Positions 54,781 through 62,955 of a DNA stretch of 64,000 nucleotides are shown piece by piece. The notes beneath the pieces were generated by a model, which searched no databases, had not been told where the DNA came from, and saw only the letters and a list, made by a program, of their open reading frames with translations. Source of the DNA: Thermogemmatispora onikobensis (GTDB taxonomy: Bacteria; Chloroflexota; Ktedonobacteria; Ktedonobacterales; Ktedonobacteraceae); assembly GCF_001748285.1 (NCBI RefSeq), contig NZ_BDGT01000037.1, positions 1-64,000 on the forward strand, in the 5' to 3' direction. Within the stretch, counting starts at the first letter, position 1. Each line of letters starts with the position of its first letter. A program made the translations under genes and the position numbers.

Positions 54781-55446
54781 CTACTCCAGAGCGGGGATCA
54801 ACAAGCCATAGCCACCTTTTTCCAGACGATACATGACGTTCACGCTGTTGGTGGCCTCGTTCACAAAGGGGTAGAAGGGAAGACCGAGAGCTTCCATCTG
54901 CAGGATCGCTTCTCTGTCGCTCATGGGCTTGGTGGGAAGGCTGCGGATCTCTTTAATCCTGGCCCATAAGGTTTCGTTCTGCTCCTCGCTTAGACTGGTG
55001 GGAACAGGCAGATCTTCCGTCGCTTCAGTCTCCTCCCTCGCCGCTGTGACAACAGCCCCCTCCTCCCCCTCAAGCAGCGAGAGCTGCCCCGAACGCGCCA
55101 GCGCCAGAACCTTGATGAGCGGGCGCTGATGACGACGCGCGGTGGTCAGCCGATCCTTTTGTCGACAGAACTGGGCAAGCAGCTTGCCAAGAGCCTGGTC
55201 AAAGGCAACGGTGACTTTAGGAGCACTCACCTCACTACGCAGAGCAGGCGCAACTCCCATCAGCAGGATCTGGACCGTGTAGCGGTCCTGGGCACTGCGC
55301 GCGTGCTCCTCTGCGATAGTAATCTCCAGACGAGCGGTACTGTTGCGGGGAGAGATGAGGCGCGTCAGCTTGTGGGCCTTACGCTCAATGTGCTGTCGCA
55401 GACGAGGCATGACCTCCATCTGCTTGCCTTTGATGATGATCTGCAT
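54781..55446 (-). CDS. hpf: Ribosome hibernation promoting factor, long form
   Basis: 221 residues. The N-terminal HPF/YfiA domain MQIIIKGKQMEVMPRLRQHIERKAHKLTRLI is followed by a linker rich in Glu/Thr. The C-terminal dimerisation domain is KPMSDREAILQMEALGLPFYPFVNEATNSVNVMYRLEKGGYGLLIP. Long HPF promotes 100S ribosome dimers in resting cells. Start 55446 follows GAGGGAGT; the frame to 55530 lacks a ribosome site. Confidence 0.94.
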   Translation of the reverse strand: MQIIIKGKQMEVMPRLRQHIERKAHKLTRLISPRNSTARLEITIAEEHARSAQDRYTVQILLMGVAPALRSEVSAPKVTVAFDQALGKLLAQFCRQKDRLTTARRHQRPLIKVLALARSGQLSLLEGEEGAVVTAAREETEATEDLPVPTSLSEEQNETLWARIKEIRSLPTKPMSDREAILQMEALGLPFYPFVNEATNSVNVMYRLEKGGYGLLIPALE

Positions 55447-55714
55447 AGCTTCTGACTCCCTCTTTCCAAGGCCACAACACCGGTCGCTCCAGGCAGACCT
55501 GCAGGCGTCTGGCTGAACGCAGGAGAGCAAACCCTAACCGTGGGCGCAGTCGGGTCTTGCTCATTATATCACCCCTCGAATTGCCATGACCAGTTTCCCC
55601 CTATTCCCATCCCTCCCGCAACAGCTCAACTCAGCCCGGACCGCCAGCCCTCCAGACATTCATGAAAAAGGTGTTATGAAAGAGCGACATTCGGGCCACA
55701 GACGCAGGCCCAAA

Positions 55715-55765
55715 AGATGAACAAATTTTCATCTATAGAGGTCCTGGATTCATAAAATGTTCATC
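55715..55765. repeat. Repeated GATGAACA / TGTTCATC elements between divergent genes
   Basis: AGATGAA (55715-55721) and TTCATCT (55728-55734) form an inverted repeat; GATGAACA (55716-55723) recurs inverted as TGTTCATC (55758-55765). The segment is A/T-rich compared with its surroundings and lies in the 55447-55836 gap between hpf (minus) and the DUF6788-like gene (plus), so it probably holds both promoters. Confidence 0.5.
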
Positions 55766-55836
55766 CATTACTGTTAAGCTAATGATAGCGTTGCAGCAAC
55801 TCTGTACAGTGGAATGAAGGAAGGGGAGTGGCTTTC

Positions 55837-56121
55837 ATGGCGCAGATTCCGAGCGATCACCACATTACCTATCAGCTCCAGTACCGCAAATGTGGGAAAC
55901 CAACCTGCAGCACCTGTCGCGACGGTCAGGGACACGGCCCTTACTGGTATGCCTACTGGCGCGAGGGATCGCGGCTACGCTCAGGCTATGTCGGCAAGGA
56001 GCGACCGGCAGATGACAAGCTCCCAGAGCGCGAGAGGAAGCGACGCCCGGCAGGGGGACGCACTGAACGCCAGGCGCATCGGGGAAACCCTCCCTTACCT
56101 CTGGTCGCCGTCTTGAGCTGA
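55837..56121 (+). CDS. DUF6788-like small Cys/Tyr-rich protein
   Basis: 94 residues. The N-terminal half reads YQLQYRKCGKPTCSTCRDGQGHGPYWYAYWREGSRLRSGYVGK, matching the DUF6788-type pattern (CGK..C.C..G..HGPYWY...R..GK...YVGK) often carried by mobile-element-associated or phage-linked small proteins. The three cysteines and His could bind zinc. The C-terminal half is basic and low in complexity. GGAAGGGGAG precedes ATG 55837 by eight bases. Function unknown. Confidence 0.78.
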   Translation: MAQIPSDHHITYQLQYRKCGKPTCSTCRDGQGHGPYWYAYWREGSRLRSGYVGKERPADDKLPERERKRRPAGGRTERQAHRGNPPLPLVAVLS

Positions 56122-56354
56122 CAGGATCGGCCCAGAGAGGATCAGATCAGCAGCTGGGTGAGGGGGAACAACCACCACCGCCAGCACCTCCACCTCCTGT
56201 GAGGCACGGGGAGACCAGTCGGGGCCGCTTTGGCTGGCAACGCGGACCCGAGGACCAGGGTCTGGCCGAGTCCTGAAGCAGAGAGCAAGGCAAGATCCAG
56301 CCAGGAGAGTAGCGCAGCACTCCGTTGTCTCTGTCGCCACTTCTGCTTCTGTGA

Positions 56355-56378
56355 TAGAATCATCTCGACAGGATTCTA
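56355..56378. repeat. Inverted repeat in the nrdR upstream region
   Basis: TAGAATC (56355-56361), ten bases, GATTCTA (56372-56378), ending 21 bases before the nrdR ATG. TAGAAT may also serve as a -10. It could be an autoregulatory site but does not look like the classic NrdR box. Confidence 0.45.
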
Positions 56379-56399
56379 CCCAGAGTTGGGAGCTGCGGG

Positions 56400-56858
56400 A
56401 TGAAATGTCCATATTGTGGCGGCACCGAGTCACGTGTCAAAGACTCGCGTGACATCGGAGACGCCATCCATCGGAGACGTGAGTGCGAACGCTGCAAGGG
56501 GCGCTTCAGTACCTATGAGCGAGTCGAACCATCCCACCTGATGGTCATTAAGCGTGATCAGCGCCGCGAGCCTTTCGACCGCCAGAAACTTTATATCGGC
56601 ATTCGCAAAGCCTGTGAGAAGCGGCCCCTTCCCGTCGGCGAGATCGAAAGCGCGATCGACGAAATTGAACAGGAGCTTTATCGCATGGGCCGGCAGGAGG
56701 TGCCTAGCAGCGTGATCGGCGAGCTGGTAATGGAGCGCCTGCGCCGCATGGATAAAATCGCCTATATCCGCTTCGCGAGTGTCTATCGCTCCTTCGGCGA
56801 TGTGGAAACGATGTTCGAGGAGATCCAGCAGCTGCTCAATCGCGAGAAGGCAGAATAA
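56400..56858 (+). CDS. nrdR: Transcriptional repressor NrdR
   Basis: 152 residues, full length. A zinc ribbon with C3, C6, C29 and C32 (MKCPYCGG...RRECERCKGRFSTYERVE) precedes the ATP-cone (VIKRDQRREPFDRQKLYIGIRKACEKRPL...EIESAIDEIEQEL). MDKIAYIRFASVYRSFGDVE is near the end. It senses ATP/dATP and represses ribonucleotide reductase genes; no nrd gene is in this window. The ribosome site is weak. Confidence 0.96.
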   Translation: MKCPYCGGTESRVKDSRDIGDAIHRRRECERCKGRFSTYERVEPSHLMVIKRDQRREPFDRQKLYIGIRKACEKRPLPVGEIESAIDEIEQELYRMGRQEVPSSVIGELVMERLRRMDKIAYIRFASVYRSFGDVETMFEEIQQLLNREKAE

Positions 56859-57103
56859 GCTCGTCACAACGCTTATCCCGCCACCCTCACGACGTGAGCA
56901 GCGCTGTCTCCTGATGGGCATGGCAGGAAGACCTGTGCGCTCTTCTTCACTCACCACATTGATCTCCTCTTGACATGGGGCTGATCATCTTTGCGTGCCT
57001 CATCCTTTCTGGCCTTGCGCTGGTCACCAACCCCGTCACCTCCCCTTGTTTTCTGCCCCAGCTCCAGCCTTCGCCGGTCCCTCGCCCCCCGCTCCCGGCC
57101 CCT

Positions 57104-57535
57104 CTAATGCTCCGCGAGACGCCCCTCCGCTTTTCTCAGGCGACGGCTGAGGACACCCAGCAACTTGAGGGCAAGCTCCGGTTGCTGCCGCAGGACAGTG
57201 CGAAACTCCCAGATCGGTAGAATGACAGCCCTGGTCTCTTCCTCGGCAATGACACTGGCCGAGCGAGGAAGATCATCCAGCAGGGCCATCTCTCCCAGCA
57301 CTTCCCCCGGCCCGGCTGTCCCGATCACTTCCTCCGCCCGATCAGGATCAGTGGCCTGGACAATGCGTACTCGCCCTGCGGTGATAATGTACAGACCAGT
57401 TCCCGTATCGCCCTGATGAAACAGCGCTGTGCCGGGGCTGTAGTGCCGCTCTTGAGCGCTTGTAGCAATTTTTTTGAGTTCTTTGTCGCTCAAGCTCGAA
57501 AACAAGCTCACCTTTCTTAGTAGATCTTCATACAT
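57104..57535 (-). CDS. Cyclic-nucleotide-binding-domain protein without output domain
   Basis: 143 residues forming a single cNMP-binding beta-roll: MYEDLLRKVSLFSSLSDKELKKIA, GTALFHQGDTGTGLYIITAGRVRI, then GPGEVLGEMALLDDLPRSASVIAEEET, which is the phosphate-binding cassette (GE.AL....RSASV). No helix-turn-helix follows, so it is not a Crp/Fnr activator. The start at 57535 follows GAGGAG nine bases upstream; the longer frame to 57769 has none. It is divergent from the TPR gene and may act with it. It could be a stand-alone sensor or inactive relative. Confidence 0.83.
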   Translation of the reverse strand: MYEDLLRKVSLFSSLSDKELKKIATSAQERHYSPGTALFHQGDTGTGLYIITAGRVRIVQATDPDRAEEVIGTAGPGEVLGEMALLDDLPRSASVIAEEETRAVILPIWEFRTVLRQQPELALKLLGVLSRRLRKAEGRLAEH

Positions 57536-57614
57536 TGCAAATGACTCCTCGTGCAAAATCGGCTCGCTACCCGAGCAGACACCTGCCACGCTTCCATCGT
57601 TTTGGCCCGGCTGT

Positions 57615-57643
57615 ATTGTATCACAGCGGCTCAGCCTTGTCTC
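57615..57643 (-). promoter_or_regulatory. Promoter of the cNMP-binding protein gene
   Basis: Minus strand GAGACA (57643-57638), 17 bases, TACAAT (57620-57615) with an upstream TGn. It is back to back with the promoter of the TPR gene. Confidence 0.55.
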
Positions 57644-57647
57644 CTTT

Positions 57648-57676
57648 TTGACTTTCTGACTGCGACGCACTACAAT
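57648..57676 (+). promoter_or_regulatory. Promoter of the TPR-protein gene
   Basis: TTGACT (57648-57653), 17 bases, TACAAT (57671-57676). The two divergent -35 elements are four bases apart, so the genes can be co-regulated. Confidence 0.75.
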
Positions 57677-57757
57677 AAGTGGGACGACTGATCGACACAC
57701 ACAGAACAGACAAGAATAATCAAGGCCCGAGCCACTGGCTAGAGAGAGCAGAGAGCC

Positions 57758-59989
57758 ATGACAACGCAAGATATCTCAGTGGCCCATCAGCGACTCCGCG
57801 AGGGAGTCGACGCCCTCAATGAAGGGAAACTCGATAAGGCCGCCGAAGCTTTCAGCGATGCCGAGGTGCGCTTCCGCCTGGCCGGCGATTACCGCCATGC
57901 CGGCGATAGCCGCATGCTACTCGCTGAGGTGCAGCAACAAAATAATCTGATTGATAGTGCTATCATCAGCTACTCGCGTGCACGCAATTACTACCGTCAA
58001 GCTGAGCAACCGCAGAGCGAGGCCGGCGCCACGATGGCTCTGGGACATTTGGAGCGGCAGCGGGCCCATCTCGACCTGGCTCAGCAGGCTTACGAGGAGG
58101 CTGGCGCGCTCTATCAGCAGCAGCGCTCGGTCAGGGGACAGGGCAATGTCTGGCTCGCTTTGGGCCACCTGGAGCTGCAACGGGGCCATATCGCAGAGGC
58201 TGCCGCCTATTACCAGCAGGCCCTCACTGCTTTTCAGGAGGCCGGCGAGGTCATCACAGAGGCTGACGCCCGCCGCAGTTACGGCGATACTCGCCGCCTT
58301 GAGCAGCAGTTTGCTGCGGCTGAGGAAGCCTATAGACAGGCACTGGCCGTCTATGAGGCTCAACGAGACTACTACGGCGCTGTCGATGCTTTGAGTGGCC
58401 TCGCCCAGCTCTGTCTGGAACAATGGCGGCTTGCTGAGGCCGCCGATCTCTTCGGCGAGGTCATCCGGCGCTCGCTGGAGTTAGAGTATGAGCTGGGGCA
58501 GGCCGATGGGAACCTCGGACTGGCCGCGGTGGCTCTGGCCAATAACCAGCTCGAACAGGCGCTGGCCAGCGCGCAGCGCGCTCAGCAGGTCTACGAGGAT
58601 AAGCGCAACGCGCTGGGGCTGGCCCAGGCTCTGCGCTTGTTGGGCGAGATTAATCTCCGCCGCGGACAGCTGGCTTATGCCACGTCGCAGGTGCAGCGCG
58701 CCTTGCGCACGTATCAGGCGCTTGCCCGCCGCCCCGGCACAGCAGAGGCTCAGCTCTGCCTGGCCGAGATCCTGCGGCGGCGCGGCCAGCTGGAGCGAGC
58801 CGTGGAAACCTTCACTGCGGCCCACGAGCAGGCCCACCTGTCCACAAACGCTCTCCTGCCAAATCAGGCGCTGCTGGGCCTTGGCGATATCTATCGCCAG
58901 CGTGGCCAGACAACCCGCGCTCATGAAGTCTATCAGGAAGCCGCCATACGGGCCACCCAGTTGGCCGAGCCGTTCCGCTCCTATGGTCTGGCAGCAGCTA
59001 CCCTGCGCCAGGCGCGGCTGGCTATCGCCGGCGGCTCGCTCAAGACCGCCTGGGAGCAGCTCAATCAGGTCCGCCCTCACCTGGAGTCAGGCTCTGCTCA
59101 GCATGCGCGCCTTGCCCCACTGCTGGCCCTGGCTGAGGGAGAGTGGTATCTGACGCTGGGCGAGCCTGCACGCGCCGAGGGCCGTTTCAGCGAGGCGCGT
59201 CAGCGGGCCGAGATGCTCCAGGAGCCGCTGCTGGCCGCCGAGGCCCTGCTGGCCCTGGCTCGTGCCTATCTGGCTCGCAGCGAGCTGGAAGCCGCTTCGC
59301 TGACTTACACGGAGGCCGAACGGCAGTTCCAGCAGCTGGAAAATCCCGTCGGCACGGCAGCCGCTACCCTGGGAAGCGCTCAGGTCTTGATCGGTCAGCA
59401 GCGCTGGTCAGAGGCAATCGAACGCTGCGAGGCCGCTCTGACTCGCTTCGAGCAGAATGAGGATCTCACCGGTCAGGCCGAAACCCTGCTGGCTCTGGGC
59501 CTGGCTCGCCGCAATAGTGAACAGCTTGATGAGGCCTGGGCCAACTTTGAGGCCGCTCTACGGCTCTATCAGCAACAGGGTCAGCCCCTGGGCGAGTCGG
59601 ATGCTCGCTATGAGCGCGCCGGCGTGCTGCTGACCCAGGGGCGGCTCGATGAGGCGGCAGATGAGCTGCAGCAGGCGATCGCTCTCGTGGAGCAGGTACG
59701 CCAGACGCTGCCCAGTCCTGAGCAGTGGACGCCCCCATTCATGCGCCAGTATGCCGCGCTCTACGCTCAGGCGGCAATTACCGAGGTGCGCCGTAATCGG
59801 GAACAGCAGGCCCGGACATTGTTGGATGCCTATGTGCGCCTGGCCGGTTCACATGAGCTGCTGGAGCAGCTGAAAGCCTATGAAGAGAGCATTCCTACTG
59901 GGGGAGAGCACTTGAGCGAGGAGGCTATCGGGGCGAATAAGGATCTGCTGAAACGCCTCCGCCAGCTACGAAAGGGGTTGGCCTCATAG
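57758..59989 (+). CDS. Large tetratricopeptide-repeat protein
   Basis: 743 residues made almost wholly of about 17 TPR-like helical pairs, each with A..LG..Y...G....A...Y..AL patterns (for example GNVWLALGHLELQRGHIAEAAAYYQQAL). No signal peptide, membrane helix or catalytic domain was seen; a short non-repeat tail ends EAIGANKDLLKRLRQLRKGLAS. It is a soluble scaffold. The divergent cNMP-binding gene and the two following hypothetical genes may form one functional group. The upstream sequence AGAGAGCAGAGAGCC gives only a loose ribosome site. Confidence 0.9.
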   Translation: MTTQDISVAHQRLREGVDALNEGKLDKAAEAFSDAEVRFRLAGDYRHAGDSRMLLAEVQQQNNLIDSAIISYSRARNYYRQAEQPQSEAGATMALGHLERQRAHLDLAQQAYEEAGALYQQQRSVRGQGNVWLALGHLELQRGHIAEAAAYYQQALTAFQEAGEVITEADARRSYGDTRRLEQQFAAAEEAYRQALAVYEAQRDYYGAVDALSGLAQLCLEQWRLAEAADLFGEVIRRSLELEYELGQADGNLGLAAVALANNQLEQALASAQRAQQVYEDKRNALGLAQALRLLGEINLRRGQLAYATSQVQRALRTYQALARRPGTAEAQLCLAEILRRRGQLERAVETFTAAHEQAHLSTNALLPNQALLGLGDIYRQRGQTTRAHEVYQEAAIRATQLAEPFRSYGLAAATLRQARLAIAGGSLKTAWEQLNQVRPHLESGSAQHARLAPLLALAEGEWYLTLGEPARAEGRFSEARQRAEMLQEPLLAAEALLALARAYLARSELEAASLTYTEAERQFQQLENPVGTAAATLGSAQVLIGQQRWSEAIERCEAALTRFEQNEDLTGQAETLLALGLARRNSEQLDEAWANFEAALRLYQQQGQPLGESDARYERAGVLLTQGRLDEAADELQQAIALVEQVRQTLPSPEQWTPPFMRQYAALYAQAAITEVRRNREQQARTLLDAYVRLAGSHELLEQLKAYEESIPTGGEHLSEEAIGANKDLLKRLRQLRKGLAS

Positions 59990-60189
59990 GAGAGGCCCGA
60001 CGACTGGCAAGGCAGACTGACCTCTCGACCGCCAGGCCAGGCCAGGTCAGGTTGAACCAGCCAGGAGCTGGCCAAAAACTGGAAACAGATGGGAGGCCAG
60101 ACTTGATACCTTGCCAGTCGGCTCCAAACACCGTATTATCTAGCTAGCAAGACAAGAGTCGAACAGGCCACGAGCAACGGGAGGAGACT

Positions 60190-60966
60190 ATGGATTTGCG
60201 CTTCTTGCGTGGTGACCCCCAGGCACCCAAGGGACATGCGATCTTTTTCGCCCGCAGCAGCGAGGACGAGCGGCGCATCTTCTATACCTACTGTGTGGTG
60301 CCGCCTCTCCCGCTGTCACTCGCCAGATACCTGCCCTCGATCCTGGCCGCCCACCTGCCAATGGATGAGCCTAATGTGCAGGTGATGCCGATCCCCCCCA
60401 TGCTGGAGGAGCTGGAAGAGGGAAAAGGCCTCGATTATCTGCAGGTTCTGGCTCGCTATCGTGATGATGACCTCTGCGAACTGGGGGCTATTCATCCGCG
60501 TGACGAAGCGGCAAAGATGCAGCTGGCAGCACAGGCCTGCCAGGAGTACGGTCAGCTCTATCTGAACTACAGCACCTCTTTTGAGCCGGTCGCCAGCCGC
60601 TCCTCCGCCCAAGACGAGCTGCCGGCCCTGGATGACCTGGACCCCGAGGAGCTGCTCTTTCAAACAATGACTGACCGCCAGCGCCTGGCGGAGCTGGGAA
60701 AACTGGTCGGGGTCGCTCGCTACGCCCTCGAAGGCAATGACTCGCATCTCCTGCAGGAGACACGGCAGAAGATGCAGCGCATCGTCCGCCTCCTTCCCGA
60801 GAAGTATAAAGGAAATGCCCTGATCACAGCAGCCTGCGATACAGGCAAGCACTCCGCTCGCATCGCCGAGCTGTACCTGGAACGGGCCTATAAGCTTCTC
60901 GATGAGGAATACGCGGACATCCCACGCATCGAACAGGCGATCCGCGAGCTGCAACAATCCGCTTGA
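60190..60966 (+). CDS. Hypothetical protein, 258 residues
   Basis: I do not recognise the family. The N-terminal ~100 residues look like an alpha/beta fold (GHAIFFARSSEDERRIFYTYCVVPPLPLSLARYLPSILA). The remainder is helical, with an acidic linker (DELPALDDLDPEELLF) and a C-terminal helical bundle (QKMQRIVRLLPEKYKGNALITAACDTGKHSARIAELYLERAYKLLDEEY). It is soluble. GGGAGGAG lies directly before the ATG. It follows the TPR gene by 200 bases on the same strand and precedes another unrecognised gene. Confidence 0.82.
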   Translation: MDLRFLRGDPQAPKGHAIFFARSSEDERRIFYTYCVVPPLPLSLARYLPSILAAHLPMDEPNVQVMPIPPMLEELEEGKGLDYLQVLARYRDDDLCELGAIHPRDEAAKMQLAAQACQEYGQLYLNYSTSFEPVASRSSAQDELPALDDLDPEELLFQTMTDRQRLAELGKLVGVARYALEGNDSHLLQETRQKMQRIVRLLPEKYKGNALITAACDTGKHSARIAELYLERAYKLLDEEYADIPRIEQAIRELQQSA

Positions 60967-61150
60967 CGTGCGCTTATCTCTCTTCCGCCCCAGGCGTTTC
61001 CAGCCTGTGAGCCAGTGCCCCCAGCGCCGCAGAGCCAACGGTCAGCTGCTGATCCGTCTCCTCCCTCTGTGGCTTCGCCTCCCTCTTTCCTGCACTTTTC
61101 GCTTGATTACAAGATCAGAAGAAAATACGTAAAGATAATGGAGATATTTT

Positions 61151-62578
61151 ATGGCATCAGTCGGCATGAGGGTTGATCTCTCGGAGCTGGTCGAGGCCGC
61201 GGCAGCGGCTGATGCGCCGCGTCTGGCCAGCCTGACCCGGGAGTTGGTTCACGGCAAGGCAGATATCGATGTGTTGATCGGGCGCGTCGGGATGATCGCC
61301 GCTCATGGCGATTCCGAAGGGCACGCGATCCTGACGCTGACAGCCGCCAGCGTCCTGAGCCGCTGGCTCCACGCTTACGATCATCTGGTAGGCGAGAGCC
61401 TGGAGAATCGTTTGCGTCCCCTGCCACTGCTGGTCCAGGCTCTCTGCGCGGCCAGCACAGCCGTGCGCGAGGGGCGCAGCAAGCAGCCGAACTATCCACG
61501 GCCCTACTATCCCAGTGAGTTACCCGAAGGGAAGAGTGTCGGTGCGTTGATGCGCGAGGCCATTTATCAGAACCAGGCCGAGCTGGCTGAGCGTCTCCTC
61601 TTCGGTCTCTACGCCACTGGCGCCGACTATCGCACGCTGCAGGCTCGCACCTATGAGGGACTGGCTATGACCTTCCACCAGGCCGGTCATCCGCTGATGT
61701 TTGCAGTGCGTGGCTATCAGTTGCTCGATCCAGTGGAGTGGGGGGATCGGGTCCCCAATATTATTCATTGGCTCGCTCCTCGCCTGCCTGTCCACGGCGA
61801 GGAACCGGCCTGGATCGGGGCGGTGCGTGACTTCATTGCCCAGCGTCAAGGGGACTTCGAGATAATCCGTCGGCGCATCTCGGCGCCCAAGAATGAGCGG
61901 GCTCTTCCTCTACGCGCGCTGCTGCTGAGCGATGCCGGGCCGATCCAGGTTTGCCAGGCCATCCACGAGGCACTGATTCAGGGCGAGGCCTCGCCGCGCG
62001 CAGTTGGCTCGGTCATTGCTCTCGCTGCCGCCGATATCCTGAACCAGATTGGCGATGAGGATCGGACGGCCTTCATTCAGGCGGCCCACGGTCTTCTGTA
62101 CGCCGCCGCCGTGCGCCTGGCCTTTGCTCAGGTCCAGGATATCGAGGTGACTCCTCTGCTCTTTACTGCGGCGGTCTTTGTCAATGAGCTGCGTAAGCAC
62201 CTGGGGTTAGCCAGTGGCCAGATCCATCAGAGCCCTCATCACATCCACGTGGGCGGCGGCTTGCTGGCTCCTGCTTTGCTGGAAACGCTCCAGGGCGAGC
62301 TGGAGGCCCGCGATCTTGAAGGGGCCTATCTGGCTGCTCGCCGTTACCTTCATCTTGGCTACGAGCCCAAGCCGCTCTTCGCCACGATTGGCCTGGTCGC
62401 TGCCCAGGCGGATGCAGGCGCTGATCAAGGCCACACCTTGCAAATTGTGCAGGCAGCAGGCGAGGAATTCATGGGTTGGCCTCGCGATCTGACGGAGACC
62501 GACCTGAGCGTCTTCCTGCGCGCTGCGCTGCGGGCCTCAGCCCTGGCTCCACGCAATACGCTGGCCTCAGCGCTCTAG
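61151..62578 (+). CDS. Hypothetical helical protein, 475 residues
   Basis: I do not recognise the family. It is Ala/Leu-rich and mostly alpha-helical, with repeated conserved-looking His and Gly: AAHGDSEGHAILTLTAASVLSRWLHAYDH, GLAMTFHQAGHPLMFAVRGYQLL, AAHGLLYAAAVRLAF, HHIHVGGGLLAPALLETL. The His content could mean a metal or substrate site. No signal peptide is present. GGAG stands seven bases before ATG 61151; ATG 61166 is an alternative. It follows the 258-residue gene by 184 bases and probably belongs with it and the TPR protein. Confidence 0.8.
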   Translation: MASVGMRVDLSELVEAAAAADAPRLASLTRELVHGKADIDVLIGRVGMIAAHGDSEGHAILTLTAASVLSRWLHAYDHLVGESLENRLRPLPLLVQALCAASTAVREGRSKQPNYPRPYYPSELPEGKSVGALMREAIYQNQAELAERLLFGLYATGADYRTLQARTYEGLAMTFHQAGHPLMFAVRGYQLLDPVEWGDRVPNIIHWLAPRLPVHGEEPAWIGAVRDFIAQRQGDFEIIRRRISAPKNERALPLRALLLSDAGPIQVCQAIHEALIQGEASPRAVGSVIALAAADILNQIGDEDRTAFIQAAHGLLYAAAVRLAFAQVQDIEVTPLLFTAAVFVNELRKHLGLASGQIHQSPHHIHVGGGLLAPALLETLQGELEARDLEGAYLAARRYLHLGYEPKPLFATIGLVAAQADAGADQGHTLQIVQAAGEEFMGWPRDLTETDLSVFLRAALRASALAPRNTLASAL

Positions 62579-62731
62579 GGGAGAGACGGGAGCCATAGAG
62601 CAGATGGGATCGCACCGGCTCCCGCCGGAGACAGGTGCAGGATCTGCGAAGCGAGAAGCCGGGACACCAACGGTGGTATCTGCACGGCTGGCATGGCAGA
62701 TGGGGCAGACAGATGGAGGCAGATGAGGGTG

Positions 62732-62765
62732 AGCCGAGCAGTACCCCTCTGGGTCTCGGCTTTTT
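62732..62765 (+). terminator. Intrinsic terminator
   Basis: AGCCGAG (62732-62738) pairs with CTCGGCT (62755-62761), followed by TTTTT. It ends the 475-residue gene's transcript. Confidence 0.8.
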
Positions 62766-62775
62766 GCCTCTGCTT

Positions 62776-62794
62776 GCAGTGCATACTGCACTGC
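62776..62794. promoter_or_regulatory. Palindromic operator-like site
   Basis: GCAGTGCA, TAC, TGCACTGC: a perfect 8-3-8 palindrome 162 bases before the substrate-binding-protein gene and just after the terminator. It could bind a dimeric repressor controlling the transporter. The rest of 62579-62955 shows nothing else. Confidence 0.5.
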
Positions 62795-62955
62795 ATACTC
62801 CCAACACTCCCCCTTTTGCCTCTCTCTCCTGGAAAGAAGAGACAGCGGCAGCCATTATGGCAGACGAGCTAACGCCCGGCGATGCTTCTCCCACCGTTCC
62901 GCGTTCTTTACTTGGGTAGCCTTCGGTGCGAGGATTTTGCAGGAGCAAAACTACA

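Noticed and set aside
55837-56121. Sign of a transposon because DUF6788-like proteins often lie in mobile elements
   Set aside because: No transposase, terminal inverted repeats or target duplication were seen around it.
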